DNA of 64,000 bases. Origin: CAWCWK01 sp963842125. GTDB lineage: Bacteria; Pseudomonadota; Alphaproteobacteria; Rhizobiales; CAWCWK01. The stretch lies in the NCBI GenBank assembly GCA_963842125.1, contig CAWJFE010000001.1:1302001-1366000 (forward strand), written 5' to 3'. Positions 17,169-24,759 of this stretch are shown piece by piece. Below the pieces are notes generated by a model. It was not told where the DNA came from. It did not search any database and saw nothing but the letters and a program-made list of their open reading frames with translations. The translations under genes were made by a program, and so were the position numbers. How positions within the stretch are numbered: position 1 is the first letter of the stretch; the number at the start of each line of letters is the position of its first letter.

Positions 17169-17852
17169 GTGATCGAAGCTGCCGATCGTGCGCACAAGCG
17201 CCCCACTCGGCGCCCCATTCAGCGCCGCTCGCTGCACGAGCAGGTCACGGATCGGGTCCGCGACCTCATCATCGAGGGTGATCTGGCGCCGGGCGAGCGG
17301 ATCAACGAGGCCGACCTCATCGAGCATCTGGGCGTCTCGCGCACGCCGCTGCGCGAGGCGTTGCGCACGCTGGCGGCCGAGAACCTGATCGACACCTACC
17401 CCTCGCGAGGCTCGATCGTGCGCCGGCTGACGCCCGAGGACGTCTTCGCCATGCTGCAGGTCCTGGCTGAATTGGAGAGCCTGGCCGGTCGCCTCACGTG
17501 CTCGCTGGCGTCAGACGCCGAGATCGAGGCGATCCTCGCGCTGCACGCCCAAATGATGCAGCTCTATGCGGCCGGCGACAGGCTTGCCTACTACAAGGCC
17601 AACCAGGCCATTCACAGCGCCATATCGGCGGCGTCCGGCAACGCCGTTCTCCTCGAGACGCAAAGCTCGATCCAGTCGCGCCTCAAGCGCATCCGCTTCG
17701 TCGGCAACCACTCACCGCAGAACTGGGCCGACGCGGTGACCGAGCACGAGGCGATGGCGCGCGCCTTGGAGACGAGAGACGGCGACGCGCTCGGATCCGT
17801 CCTTCACCAGCACCTGATGCGGACCTGGGACCGCGTGAGATCGGTGGTCTGA
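17169..17852 (+). CDS. GntR-family transcriptional regulator (FCD domain)
   Basis: This 227-residue regulator has an N-terminal winged helix (LHEQVTDRVRDLIIEGDLAPGERINE...LGVSRTPLREALRTLAAENL, about residues 22-85). A C-terminal all-helical FCD ligand domain follows, with metal/ligand residues in HEAMARALETRD and a preceding HSAIS segment. It starts at GTG 17169. Divergence from pdxA2-dctPQM and the palindrome in the gap suggest local control, with an acid substrate as effector. Confidence 0.9.
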   Translation: MIEAADRAHKRPTRRPIQRRSLHEQVTDRVRDLIIEGDLAPGERINEADLIEHLGVSRTPLREALRTLAAENLIDTYPSRGSIVRRLTPEDVFAMLQVLAELESLAGRLTCSLASDAEIEAILALHAQMMQLYAAGDRLAYYKANQAIHSAISAASGNAVLLETQSSIQSRLKRIRFVGNHSPQNWADAVTEHEAMARALETRDGDALGSVLHQHLMRTWDRVRSVV

Positions 17853-17870
17853 AGCAAGGACGCCCCACCG

Positions 17871-18491
17871 TCATTGGGCAGGGTCGGCGAAGTGATCGAC
17901 GTCCAGCGCCCCCGATCGCAGGAGGTGCTGCAATGCGTAGGCGACAGATTTAGCGTCGCCCAACGCGTCGTGGCCCCGAAGGGGCGGGGTATCGACACCG
18001 AGGGCCTCGCAGATCGTATGGGAGCGGAGTGTCCCTACCGTCCCAGGCTCCATGCCGCTTCGCAGGAGCAAGGCGGCGGCGTTGCCGAAGCGCTCCGGGC
18101 GCATTGGCGGAGCAAGGCCTTCGACCCAGCAGGAGATCGCGAGAAGGTTCAGCTCGTCCTTGCCCCACGACCAGCAGCGGCTCTGACCGGCGAACGCCGC
18201 GAAGCGTGCGAGCGCATCGGCAAGTGGCACGCCTTCGGCTGCCACGCGCCCGGGCGTCAGGCCCGTCAGCCACGTGAAGTGCGGATCGAGCTCGGCAGGC
18301 GCTCCCGTTCGATCGCGGGGGCGGATCAGGACCTCGAACTCCTCGAGAAGGGTGAACTCGGCCTTCAACGCCAACCGCACCGCGCCGATCTGCACGACGG
18401 TCGGATCGGGGTCCATCGGCCCGCACCAGAAGCGCTGGGGCGCGGTCTCGTTCGTGAGGAACTCGCAATCGTAGACGATGGCCGTGTGCAT
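17871..18491 (-). CDS. DEDDh-type 3'-5' exonuclease
   Basis: This 206-residue protein has an exonuclease fold. ExoI carries the first Asp and Glu in VYDCEFL near residues 7-10, ExoII the Asp in SWGKDELNLLAI, and ExoIII HDALGDAKSVAYAL the catalytic His and last Asp. It resembles the DnaQ/RNase T group and may trim DNA or RNA ends. The frame is open further upstream, but the ATG at 18491 gives a start typical for the family. It follows the GGDEF-EAL gene by 16 bp, so the two are probably co-transcribed. Confidence 0.82.
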   Translation of the reverse strand: MHTAIVYDCEFLTNETAPQRFWCGPMDPDPTVVQIGAVRLALKAEFTLLEEFEVLIRPRDRTGAPAELDPHFTWLTGLTPGRVAAEGVPLADALARFAAFAGQSRCWSWGKDELNLLAISCWVEGLAPPMRPERFGNAAALLLRSGMEPGTVGTLRSHTICEALGVDTPPLRGHDALGDAKSVAYALQHLLRSGALDVDHFADPAQ

Positions 18492-18507
18492 GGGAAAAAC
18501 CTGACGC

Positions 18508-20754
18508 TCAGCCGGCGACGCCAAACCCGAGAGTCCGCGGCTGATCCGCCCCGTCGGCCGGGGCGGGCTCGCAGATGCGGATGGCGTCTTCGGGCGGGGC
18601 CGGGCGGCCGTAGTGATAGCCCTGGGCCTCGTCGCAGCCGTGGAGCTGGAGGAACGCCTCGTGGCGCGGGTCCTCGACGCCCTCGGCCGTCGTCGCGAGC
18701 CCGAGGTCGCGGCAGATCGAGACGAGCCCGCGCGTGATGGCGACGGCCGCCGGATTGGCCCCGACATCGGAGACGAAGCTGCGATCGATCTTGACCCGGT
18801 CGAGCGGGAAGTCGCGCAGCGTCGAGAGGGAGGCGTAGCCGGTGCCGAAATCGTCGAAGGCGATCGAGACGCCGGTATCGCGCAGCGCCGCCATGTTCCC
18901 GGCTACGCGCGGATCGCCCGAGATGACGACCCGCTCGGTCACCTCGATCTCGATCTGCCACGGCTCGAGGTCGTTCTCCTCGATCACCCGGCCTACGAGC
19001 GCGACGAGCGCGGGCGATCTGGCCATCCGGGCCGATACGTTGATGCCCATGCGCAGGACCTGGCCGTCCCGCCGCCAGGCGCCCGCCTGCCGCGCGGCCT
19101 CCTCGACGACCCAGCGCCCGACCGTCTCGTCGAGGCTCGATTCCTCAAGGAGCGGCAGGAAGGCGCCGGGCGCCAGGAGACCGTCTTCGGGGTGCTGCCA
19201 CCGCAGAAGCGCCTCGAAGCCGGCCGTGCGCCCGGTGCGCAGGTCGATCTGCGGCTGGTAGTGCAGCCGGAATTCGCCGCGCTCGACGGCGCGCTTGAGG
19301 TCCTGCCGGAGCCGGCGCTCGGCCTCGACCGCCTCGCGCATTTCGGGCGTGTAGACGACGAAGCCGCCGGGCGTGTGCGCTTTGGCCGAATAGAGGGCAA
19401 GGTCGGCGGCCAGCATCACCGCCTCGGGCTCCGGCGCGCATTGGCGATCGGACGCGTCTGCCGGCCAGAACGCGACACCGGCGCTGGTGCGGGGGTGCAA
19501 GGACCGGCCGCCGAATTCCACCGGCGCGGCAAGAAGCCCGAGCAGCCGGTCGAGGATCGGCGCGACCGCCTCGCTCGTCGACAGATCGTTGAGCAGCAAC
19601 GCGAACTCGTCCCCTCCGAGCCGGGCCACGAGGTCGCCGTCGCGCAGGTTCGCCCGCAGTCGATCGGCGGTCGCGGTCAGTACGGCATCGCCGGCCGCGT
19701 GGCCGAGCTGGTCGTTGATGTCCTTGAACCGGTCGTGGTCGAGGACGACGAGGGCGCAGGTTCGATCGGGCTGCGAGGCGAGCGCGGCGAGGGCGTCGTG
19801 CCAGCAGTGCCGGTTCGCGATGCCCGTCAGAGTGTCCGCATTGGCCAGTCGCTCGGCCCGTTGTCGCGCGATCTCGAAGGCCGTCACGTCCTGCGTCACG
19901 CCGCGATAGCCGAGGAACGCGCCGTCTTCGTCGTAGCGGGGCTGGCCGTTGACGAGGAGATAGACGGTCGTCTCGCCGTCGGGCAGGTCCTTGCGATAGA
20001 CGAAGTTGCGGAACGGCTTTCGCGCCTTGATGCGGGCAACGTGCGAGCGCCAGGGTTCGCACATCGTGTCCGCCTCGGCGCTGGCCGCACGCGTCTGGCC
20101 CATCATCCGCTCGCGTATCGCTTCGGCCAAATCGGGTTCCGCGACCGAACTGCCGAAGGTGAGGAAGCTGAAGCGGTCGTCGCGATCGGTCTCCCAGAAG
20201 ATGGAGCTGGCCGCACTCGTGAAGTCTTCGAGCCGCGTGGCCGAGCGGTGTTCGCGCCGTGCCGCGAGGCGCTCCTCGAGGAGATGGGCGATCAGAGCCG
20301 CCGCGGCCGCGAGCTGCGCGCCCTCCCGTTCGCCAAAACCCTCGCGGGGCTCGCTGTCGAGGACGCAGAGCGTGCCGACCTCGACGCCGGAGCTGAGCGC
20401 GACGGGCGTGCCGGCATAGAAGCGCGCACCGTTCGGCCCGGTCACGTTCGGATTGTCGCGAAAGCGCGGATCGAGGCGCGTATCGGGCACGATGACGGGA
20501 TTGCGGTCCGCATCGATGACGTGTCGGCACAGCGAATCCTGCACGCGCATCTCGTGGTCCGGCATGCCGATCCTGGCCTTGTGCCACTGGCGATCGCCAT
20601 CGTGCAGGGAGAAGAGGACGACGGGCACCGCGAAGAGATCGCCCAGAAGCGCGACGACCGCTTCGAATTGCGGCTCCGGGTCCGTGTCGAGAATTTCGAG
20701 CTCCGCCAGAACCCTCTGCCTCGCCTCGGCGAGGGTGTGGGCGCATTCACCCAT
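18508..20754 (-). CDS. GAF-PAS-GGDEF-EAL cyclic-di-GMP signalling protein
   Basis: This 748-residue protein holds four domains. GAF covers about 25-165 (LCRHVIDADRNPVIVPDTRL) and PAS/PAC about 180-290. GGDEF (about 300-470) carries an intact LGGDEFALLL active loop. EAL (about 485-735) carries EALLRW, FDDFGTGYAS and KIDRSFV. Both catalytic motifs look competent, so it may make and degrade c-di-GMP under sensory control. No transmembrane segment is seen, so it is cytosolic. The exonuclease gene follows on the same strand. Confidence 0.92.
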   Translation of the reverse strand: MGECAHTLAEARQRVLAELEILDTDPEPQFEAVVALLGDLFAVPVVLFSLHDGDRQWHKARIGMPDHEMRVQDSLCRHVIDADRNPVIVPDTRLDPRFRDNPNVTGPNGARFYAGTPVALSSGVEVGTLCVLDSEPREGFGEREGAQLAAAAALIAHLLEERLAARREHRSATRLEDFTSAASSIFWETDRDDRFSFLTFGSSVAEPDLAEAIRERMMGQTRAASAEADTMCEPWRSHVARIKARKPFRNFVYRKDLPDGETTVYLLVNGQPRYDEDGAFLGYRGVTQDVTAFEIARQRAERLANADTLTGIANRHCWHDALAALASQPDRTCALVVLDHDRFKDINDQLGHAAGDAVLTATADRLRANLRDGDLVARLGGDEFALLLNDLSTSEAVAPILDRLLGLLAAPVEFGGRSLHPRTSAGVAFWPADASDRQCAPEPEAVMLAADLALYSAKAHTPGGFVVYTPEMREAVEAERRLRQDLKRAVERGEFRLHYQPQIDLRTGRTAGFEALLRWQHPEDGLLAPGAFLPLLEESSLDETVGRWVVEEAARQAGAWRRDGQVLRMGINVSARMARSPALVALVGRVIEENDLEPWQIEIEVTERVVISGDPRVAGNMAALRDTGVSIAFDDFGTGYASLSTLRDFPLDRVKIDRSFVSDVGANPAAVAITRGLVSICRDLGLATTAEGVEDPRHEAFLQLHGCDEAQGYHYGRPAPPEDAIRICEPAPADGADQPRTLGFGVAG

Positions 20755-20966
20755 GGTGATCTATCCTTCGATAGTCTGCTGCACGAAGAGATCGCATCAA
20801 AGGGGTAAGGAAGGGTTTCGACGGAGTCCCGCACGCCGCGCGGGGGGGGTGGCGAAGCCGGCCGAAATCCACCGTTCGAGGACGGTGGCCGCGCGACGGG
20901 GCTTGCACAAACGGCGATGGCGTCGTCCACTGCTTCGGCTGGAAACGAGCGCTGCGAGGGCACGAC

Positions 20967-21419
20967 ATGACCGACGATCTGGAGAAGGGCATCACCCGGG
21001 CCGGCACCGCCTACGAAGGGCAGGTGCTCGATATTCTGGGGCAGGTCTACCACCCCAAATCCGTCACCGCGTCGTCCTTCAGCTTCGAGACGCATACCGA
21101 GCCCGGCCAGTTCGTGCCCGTCCACATCCACCCGACGCAGGACGAGTTCATCCTCGTCCTCGAAGGCACGCTCGACCTCAAGCTCGATGGCGCCTGGACG
21201 AAGGCGGAGCCGGGCGATCTCGTGCGAATGCCGCGCGGCATACCGCATGGCTATTTCAACAAGTCGGACGCCAAGGTGCGCGCCCTCTTCTGGGTCTCGC
21301 CGGCCGGGCGCCTGCCCGACCTCTTCACCGCCATCGACGGGCTGACCGACGTCGGCCGGGTGATCGCGCTCTCGGCCGAGCACGAGGTCGATTTCCTGCC
21401 CGAAGAGGCCAACGCGTGA
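20967..21419 (+). CDS. Cupin-domain protein
   Basis: This 150-residue single cupin has metal-site motif 1 at VHIHPTQDEFILVLEG (two His and a Glu) and motif 2 at MPRGIPHGYFNKSD. It resembles small dioxygenase/isomerase-like or quercetinase-like cupins; the substrate is unknown. Its stop overlaps the GTG of the flavin monooxygenase (GTGA), so the pair is coupled and probably acts on the same pathway. Confidence 0.82.
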   Translation: MTDDLEKGITRAGTAYEGQVLDILGQVYHPKSVTASSFSFETHTEPGQFVPVHIHPTQDEFILVLEGTLDLKLDGAWTKAEPGDLVRMPRGIPHGYFNKSDAKVRALFWVSPAGRLPDLFTAIDGLTDVGRVIALSAEHEVDFLPEEANA

Positions 21420-24046
21420 GTGAAGCGACGACGCCGACCGCCAATACTCCCGTGCGAAAGCGCGTCGCCGTCATCGGCGCGGGTGTGAGCGGGCTCGCGG
21501 CCGGGCGCGCCTTCAAGGAGCGCGGCCATGAGGTCACGATCCTCGAGCGCGCGGCCGATCTCGGCGGCGTCTGGGAGCCCTCGCGCTCCTATCCCGAGGT
21601 CCAGACGCAGAGCCCGAAGGAGCTCTATCGCTACACGTCGAAGCCCATGCCGGCCGACTATCCCGAATGGCCGAAGGGCGATCAGGTCCACGCCTACCTG
21701 ACGGAGTTCGCGGCCGATAACGACCTCCAGGGCCTCATCCGCTACGGCACGCGCGTCGAGACCATGGAGCGCCGCGCCGACGGGGCGCCGGGCTGGACGC
21801 TCACGGTCGAGGACGAGGCGGGCCGCCGCGACGAGACGTATGACTTCGTCGCCGTCTGCACCGGCCAGTTCTCGGAGAAGAAGCTCCTCACCTACCCGGG
21901 GCAGGACGAGTTCGAGACCGCCGGCGGGCGGGTGATGCATTCGAGCGACTATAGTGCCGCGACCCCGGTGGAGGGCCGCGACGTCGTCGTTCTCGGCTTC
22001 TCCAAGTCGGCGACCGACGTCGCGGTGAACGCAGCGCGCTCGGGCGCGAGATCCGTCACGGTCGTCTATCGCGAGAGCGTCTGGCGGGTGCCCTATTTCA
22101 TCGGCGGCGTCGTCAACTTCAAGCGCATCCTCTATATCCGGGCGCAGGAGCGGATGTTCGCCGGCTGGGGCCAGACGCCGGGCTCTCGCCTCGCCCATGC
22201 CATCGCCCGCCCGTTCGTGTGGGCCAACTGGCGCGGGCTCGAAGCGCTCCTGACGCTTCAGCTCAAGCTCAAGCAGACCGGCCTGCGCCCCAAGACGCCG
22301 ATCGAGACGGGCATCAACTGCTCGGTCCCCATCGTCACGCCCGGCTTCTTCGACCTCGTCGCCGACGGCACGATCCGCTGCGTCCAAGGCACGTTCGAGG
22401 CCTATGAGACGGGCGAGGCGCAAGGCGCGGTGCGGCTGACGACCGGCGAGAGCGTGCCGTGCGACGTGGCCGTCCTCGCCGTCGGCTGGACGCTCGGCAT
22501 GCCGTTCCTGCCGGAGGCTCACCGCGCCCGGCTCGTCGATCCCGACGGCCAGTACCGGCTCTACCGCCTCATCGCGAGCCCCGATCTGCCGGATATGGGC
22601 TTCGTCGGCATGAACTCCTCGTTCGCGACCGTGCTCTCGGCCGATCTCGGCGCCCAATGGCTGGTGCGCTATGCCGACGGACAGCTTGCGCGCCAGCCGA
22701 GCGAGGCCGCGATGCGCGAGGACATCGAGGCGCATCTTCACTGGCGGCGCGAGGAGCGCCCGGCCGCCGGCGTCTACGGCGGGCTCTGCGTCGCGCCCTA
22801 TCACTTCAAGCATTTCGACGAGCTGATCGACGATATCGGCGCGCGGGTGCGCCGGCGCAATCCGATCGCGGAGACCTTCAGCCCGCCCGATGCCGACGCC
22901 TATGCCCGCTACCTCGCCTCGGCACCGCAATATCAGCGCGGCCTGACGCCCCACGGCGGCTCTCCGGCTCGAGGCCGGGCGCGCCGCCACCAAGGAGCCC
23001 TTATGCGCGGAACGTTCCGCGAGACGCAGAGCCCGCGCGCGGGCATCGCGCTGATGTGCGCGACCATGCTCATCTTCGCCTTTCAGGACACGCTGTCGAA
23101 ATACCTCGCGTCCCGCTACGACGTGATCCTCGTCACCACGATCCGCTTCTGGTTCATGGCCGTCGTCGCCATCATCGTCGCAAGCCGGCATGGCGGCGGC
23201 CTCAGGGCGACGGCGCGCTCCGCCCGCCCGCTCCTCCAGATAATGAGGGGCGCGCTTCTGGCCGGGCAGGTCTGCATCATGGTCACGTCGTTCGTGCTGC
23301 TGGGCCTCATCGAGACGCATGCGATCTTCGCCGCGACGCCCTTGCTGATCGCGGCGCTGTCGGGTCCCTTCCTCGGCGAGCGGGTCGGCTGGCGGCGCTG
23401 GACGGCGATCGGCATCGGTTTCCTGGGCGTTCTCGTCATCCTCAAGCCGGGCTTCGGCGTCTTCAGCCCCTATGCGCTCATCGCCGTCGTCGCCTGCGCG
23501 GTCTTCGCGACCTATTCGCTCCTCACCCGCGCCGTGGCCGAGCATGACGAGGCGGTGACCTCGTTCTTCTATACGGGCGTGGTCGGCATGTTCGTCCTCA
23601 CCCCGTTCGGCCTCTGGCGCTGGGAGGCGATGACGCCGGGCGACGCCGCCGTGATGGCGCTTCTCTGCGTGACGGCCGGCACGGGCCATTTCCTCCTCAT
23701 CCGCGTCTACGCCATGGCCGAGGCGAGCGCCGTCCAGCCCTTCAGCTATCTCCAGCTCGCCTTCGCCTCCGCCCTCGCCGTCACCTTCCTCGGCGAGACC
23801 CTCGCCCCCAACGTCGCCATCGGCGCCGCCCTCGTCGTCTCCGCCGGGCTCTTCACGCTCTGGCGGGCGCGCAAGGCGTCCTCGCCCAACGCCTCCCCGC
23901 CCAACGCCTCCCCGCCCAAGACGTCCTCGCCTAAGCGTCTTCGTCCCCTTGATGGCGCCCACGAAAAAGGCCGGCGGATCACCCCGCCGGCCTTTCGTTG
24001 CGTGGAGGACGGACGCCGCACGCCCATCCCGAGATCGGCTGCCTAG
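21416..24046 (+). CDS. Flavin-containing monooxygenase fused in frame to a DMT-family transporter
   Basis: One open frame of 876 residues runs from GTG 21416. Residues 1 to about 520 form a class B flavin monooxygenase: FAD site GAGVSGLAAGRAF, LGGVW, NADPH site VVLGFSKSATDVAV, and an FxGxxxHxxxY-like motif at FETAGGRVMHSSDY. From about residue 530 a ten-helix EamA/DMT permease follows with no stop codon between. A strong SD (AAGGAG) and ATG at 23003 suggest that the transporter can also start alone. FMO-DMT fusion is not usual. A single-base change in the linker would instead give a TGA stop near 22952. The reading frame also runs through a terminator hairpin at its 3' end. Confidence 0.75.
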   Translation: MSEATTPTANTPVRKRVAVIGAGVSGLAAGRAFKERGHEVTILERAADLGGVWEPSRSYPEVQTQSPKELYRYTSKPMPADYPEWPKGDQVHAYLTEFAADNDLQGLIRYGTRVETMERRADGAPGWTLTVEDEAGRRDETYDFVAVCTGQFSEKKLLTYPGQDEFETAGGRVMHSSDYSAATPVEGRDVVVLGFSKSATDVAVNAARSGARSVTVVYRESVWRVPYFIGGVVNFKRILYIRAQERMFAGWGQTPGSRLAHAIARPFVWANWRGLEALLTLQLKLKQTGLRPKTPIETGINCSVPIVTPGFFDLVADGTIRCVQGTFEAYETGEAQGAVRLTTGESVPCDVAVLAVGWTLGMPFLPEAHRARLVDPDGQYRLYRLIASPDLPDMGFVGMNSSFATVLSADLGAQWLVRYADGQLARQPSEAAMREDIEAHLHWRREERPAAGVYGGLCVAPYHFKHFDELIDDIGARVRRRNPIAETFSPPDADAYARYLASAPQYQRGLTPHGGSPARGRARRHQGALMRGTFRETQSPRAGIALMCATMLIFAFQDTLSKYLASRYDVILVTTIRFWFMAVVAIIVASRHGGGLRATARSARPLLQIMRGALLAGQVCIMVTSFVLLGLIETHAIFAATPLLIAALSGPFLGERVGWRRWTAIGIGFLGVLVILKPGFGVFSPYALIAVVACAVFATYSLLTRAVAEHDEAVTSFFYTGVVGMFVLTPFGLWRWEAMTPGDAAVMALLCVTAGTGHFLLIRVYAMAEASAVQPFSYLQLAFASALAVTFLGETLAPNVAIGAALVVSAGLFTLWRARKASSPNASPPNASPPKTSSPKRLRPLDGAHEKGRRITPPAFRCVEDGRRTPIPRSAA
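23003..24046 (+). CDS. DMT/EamA-family membrane transporter (internal start candidate)
   Basis: This is the transporter half of the preceding ORF, listed separately because an AAGGAG ribosome site stands 6 nt before ATG 23003. It has two EamA repeats with about ten hydrophobic helices. The first begins GIALMCATMLIFAFQDTLSK, and the second ends FASALAVTFLGETLAPNVAIG. After the last helix a pentapeptide repeat and about 35 residues of poor quality follow. The true C-terminus may be earlier, for example at the TAA at 23932-23934 in another frame. The substrate is unknown; the family includes metabolite exporters. Confidence 0.7.
   Translation: MRGTFRETQSPRAGIALMCATMLIFAFQDTLSKYLASRYDVILVTTIRFWFMAVVAIIVASRHGGGLRATARSARPLLQIMRGALLAGQVCIMVTSFVLLGLIETHAIFAATPLLIAALSGPFLGERVGWRRWTAIGIGFLGVLVILKPGFGVFSPYALIAVVACAVFATYSLLTRAVAEHDEAVTSFFYTGVVGMFVLTPFGLWRWEAMTPGDAAVMALLCVTAGTGHFLLIRVYAMAEASAVQPFSYLQLAFASALAVTFLGETLAPNVAIGAALVVSAGLFTLWRARKASSPNASPPNASPPKTSSPKRLRPLDGAHEKGRRITPPAFRCVEDGRRTPIPRSAA
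23876..23935 (+). repeat. Four imperfect 15-nt tandem repeats in the transporter tail
   Basis: Four 15-nt units encode [A/T]S[S/P]P[N/K] pentapeptides directly after the last transmembrane helix. They form a low-complexity cytoplasmic or periplasmic tail. Slippage here would change length in frame. Confidence 0.7.
23966..23995. terminator. Bidirectional intrinsic terminator
   Basis: A perfect 12-bp stem (23966-23977 with 23984-23995) encloses a 6-nt loop. On the minus strand it ends in a T5 tract 48 bp past the stop of the RTX remnant, so it fits that gene best. On the plus strand it would end the FMO-DMT transcript, although the reading frame of that gene continues through it. Confidence 0.8.
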
Positions 24047-24434
24047 AACTGGAAGTCCGAGGCGTCGAGGTCGGACTGGGCCACGCCCTGGAGCGTCAGG
24101 ATGTCCCCGTTGCCGAGGTCGATGGTGGCGTTCCCGTCCGCGTCCTCCCGATCCGGGCCTGGACGTCGGAGAAGGTGGTGAGGCCGACGCCGACAGGTTG
24201 AGGAGGTCGGTGCCGTTCTCGAAGCCCCAGACTCGACGCCGATGCCGATGGCGGATCGATGGGGCGAATGGACGTCGCTGCGCGTCGGTCGCGTGGCACC
24301 CGTTGGACGGTGTCGGTGCCCGAGCCGCCGTCCACGCTGTCGGCTTCGGCGCGCCATAGGGCACGTCATCCCGTCGGCGCGTAGCGCGATGACGGCCCCC
24401 GTGCCTCGCCGGCGTGTCGTTGCCGCGACCAGCC
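24043..24434 (-). pseudogene. Decayed 3' fragment of an RTX-repeat protein gene
   Basis: Minus-strand reading shows RTX pieces in changing frames: AGRGNDT, then DSVDGGSGTDTV, then VWGFENGTDLLNLSA, then GLTTFSDVQARIG, then EDADGNATIDLGNGDILTLQ ending DLDASDFQF. At least three single-base shifts separate them. The last two pieces parallel the C-terminal domain of the intact RTX protein at 344-1891 (FADLSGRIG, DADGNAVIDLGSGN, IEASDFAF). The 5' part is absent: the sequence switches to a yqiJ fragment near 24434. It is either a pseudogene or a poorly assembled repeat gene. Confidence 0.75.
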
Positions 24435-24744
24435 CTCGCTCGTCGGCGCCGCCCTCTCGATGCGCGTCTTCGGCGCCGCGCTCGCCCGCGCGATCCCCAA
24501 GGACGAGACCGAGGCCGTCAGCCGCGAGACGCTCGTCGGCCGGCTCGGCATCGTGACGGGCGGCGTGGCGCGCGAGGGACTGCCGGCGCAAGTCCGCGTT
24601 ACCGATGATCACGGAATGGCGCACTACCTCCTTGCCGAGCCCGAAGATGCGGGCGAGAGCTATCCGAACGGCACCCCGATCATCGTCGTCTCGCTCGATG
24701 GCGCCCGCGCGCGGGTCATGCGCGACCCACACCAGTCAGTTTAG
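24435..24744 (+). pseudogene. yqiJ: 5'-truncated YqiJ-like (OB-fold membrane protein) gene
   Basis: Only the C-terminal third remains. It begins PSLVGAALSMRVFGAALARA (plus strand), then has the conserved IPKDETEAVS...LVGRLGIVTGG and the OB-fold segment AHYLLAEPEDAG. Intact YqiJ has N-terminal transmembrane helices, which are missing. An ATG at 24460 would give a 94-residue product with one partial helix. It lies 15 bp before the flotillin gene, the usual yqiJ-yqiK order, which supports the identification. The break point adjoins the RTX fragment. Confidence 0.75.
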
Positions 24745-24759
24745 GAAGGTCCACGGATC

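Noticed and set aside
18613..20808. 731-codon plus-strand open frame opposite the GGDEF-EAL gene
   Set aside because: It mirrors the third-position GC pattern of the real minus-strand gene and has no recognisable domain or ribosome site.
23001..23025. EcfG-like GGAAC upstream of the transporter
   Set aside because: It lies inside the coding sequence within a GGAACGTTCC palindrome and lacks a correctly spaced CGTT.
21251..24364. 1037-codon minus-strand open frame
   Set aside because: It is antisense to the cupin, FMO and transporter genes. Only its first residues (RTX-like GFENGTDLLNLSA) are meaningful and are explained by the RTX remnant.
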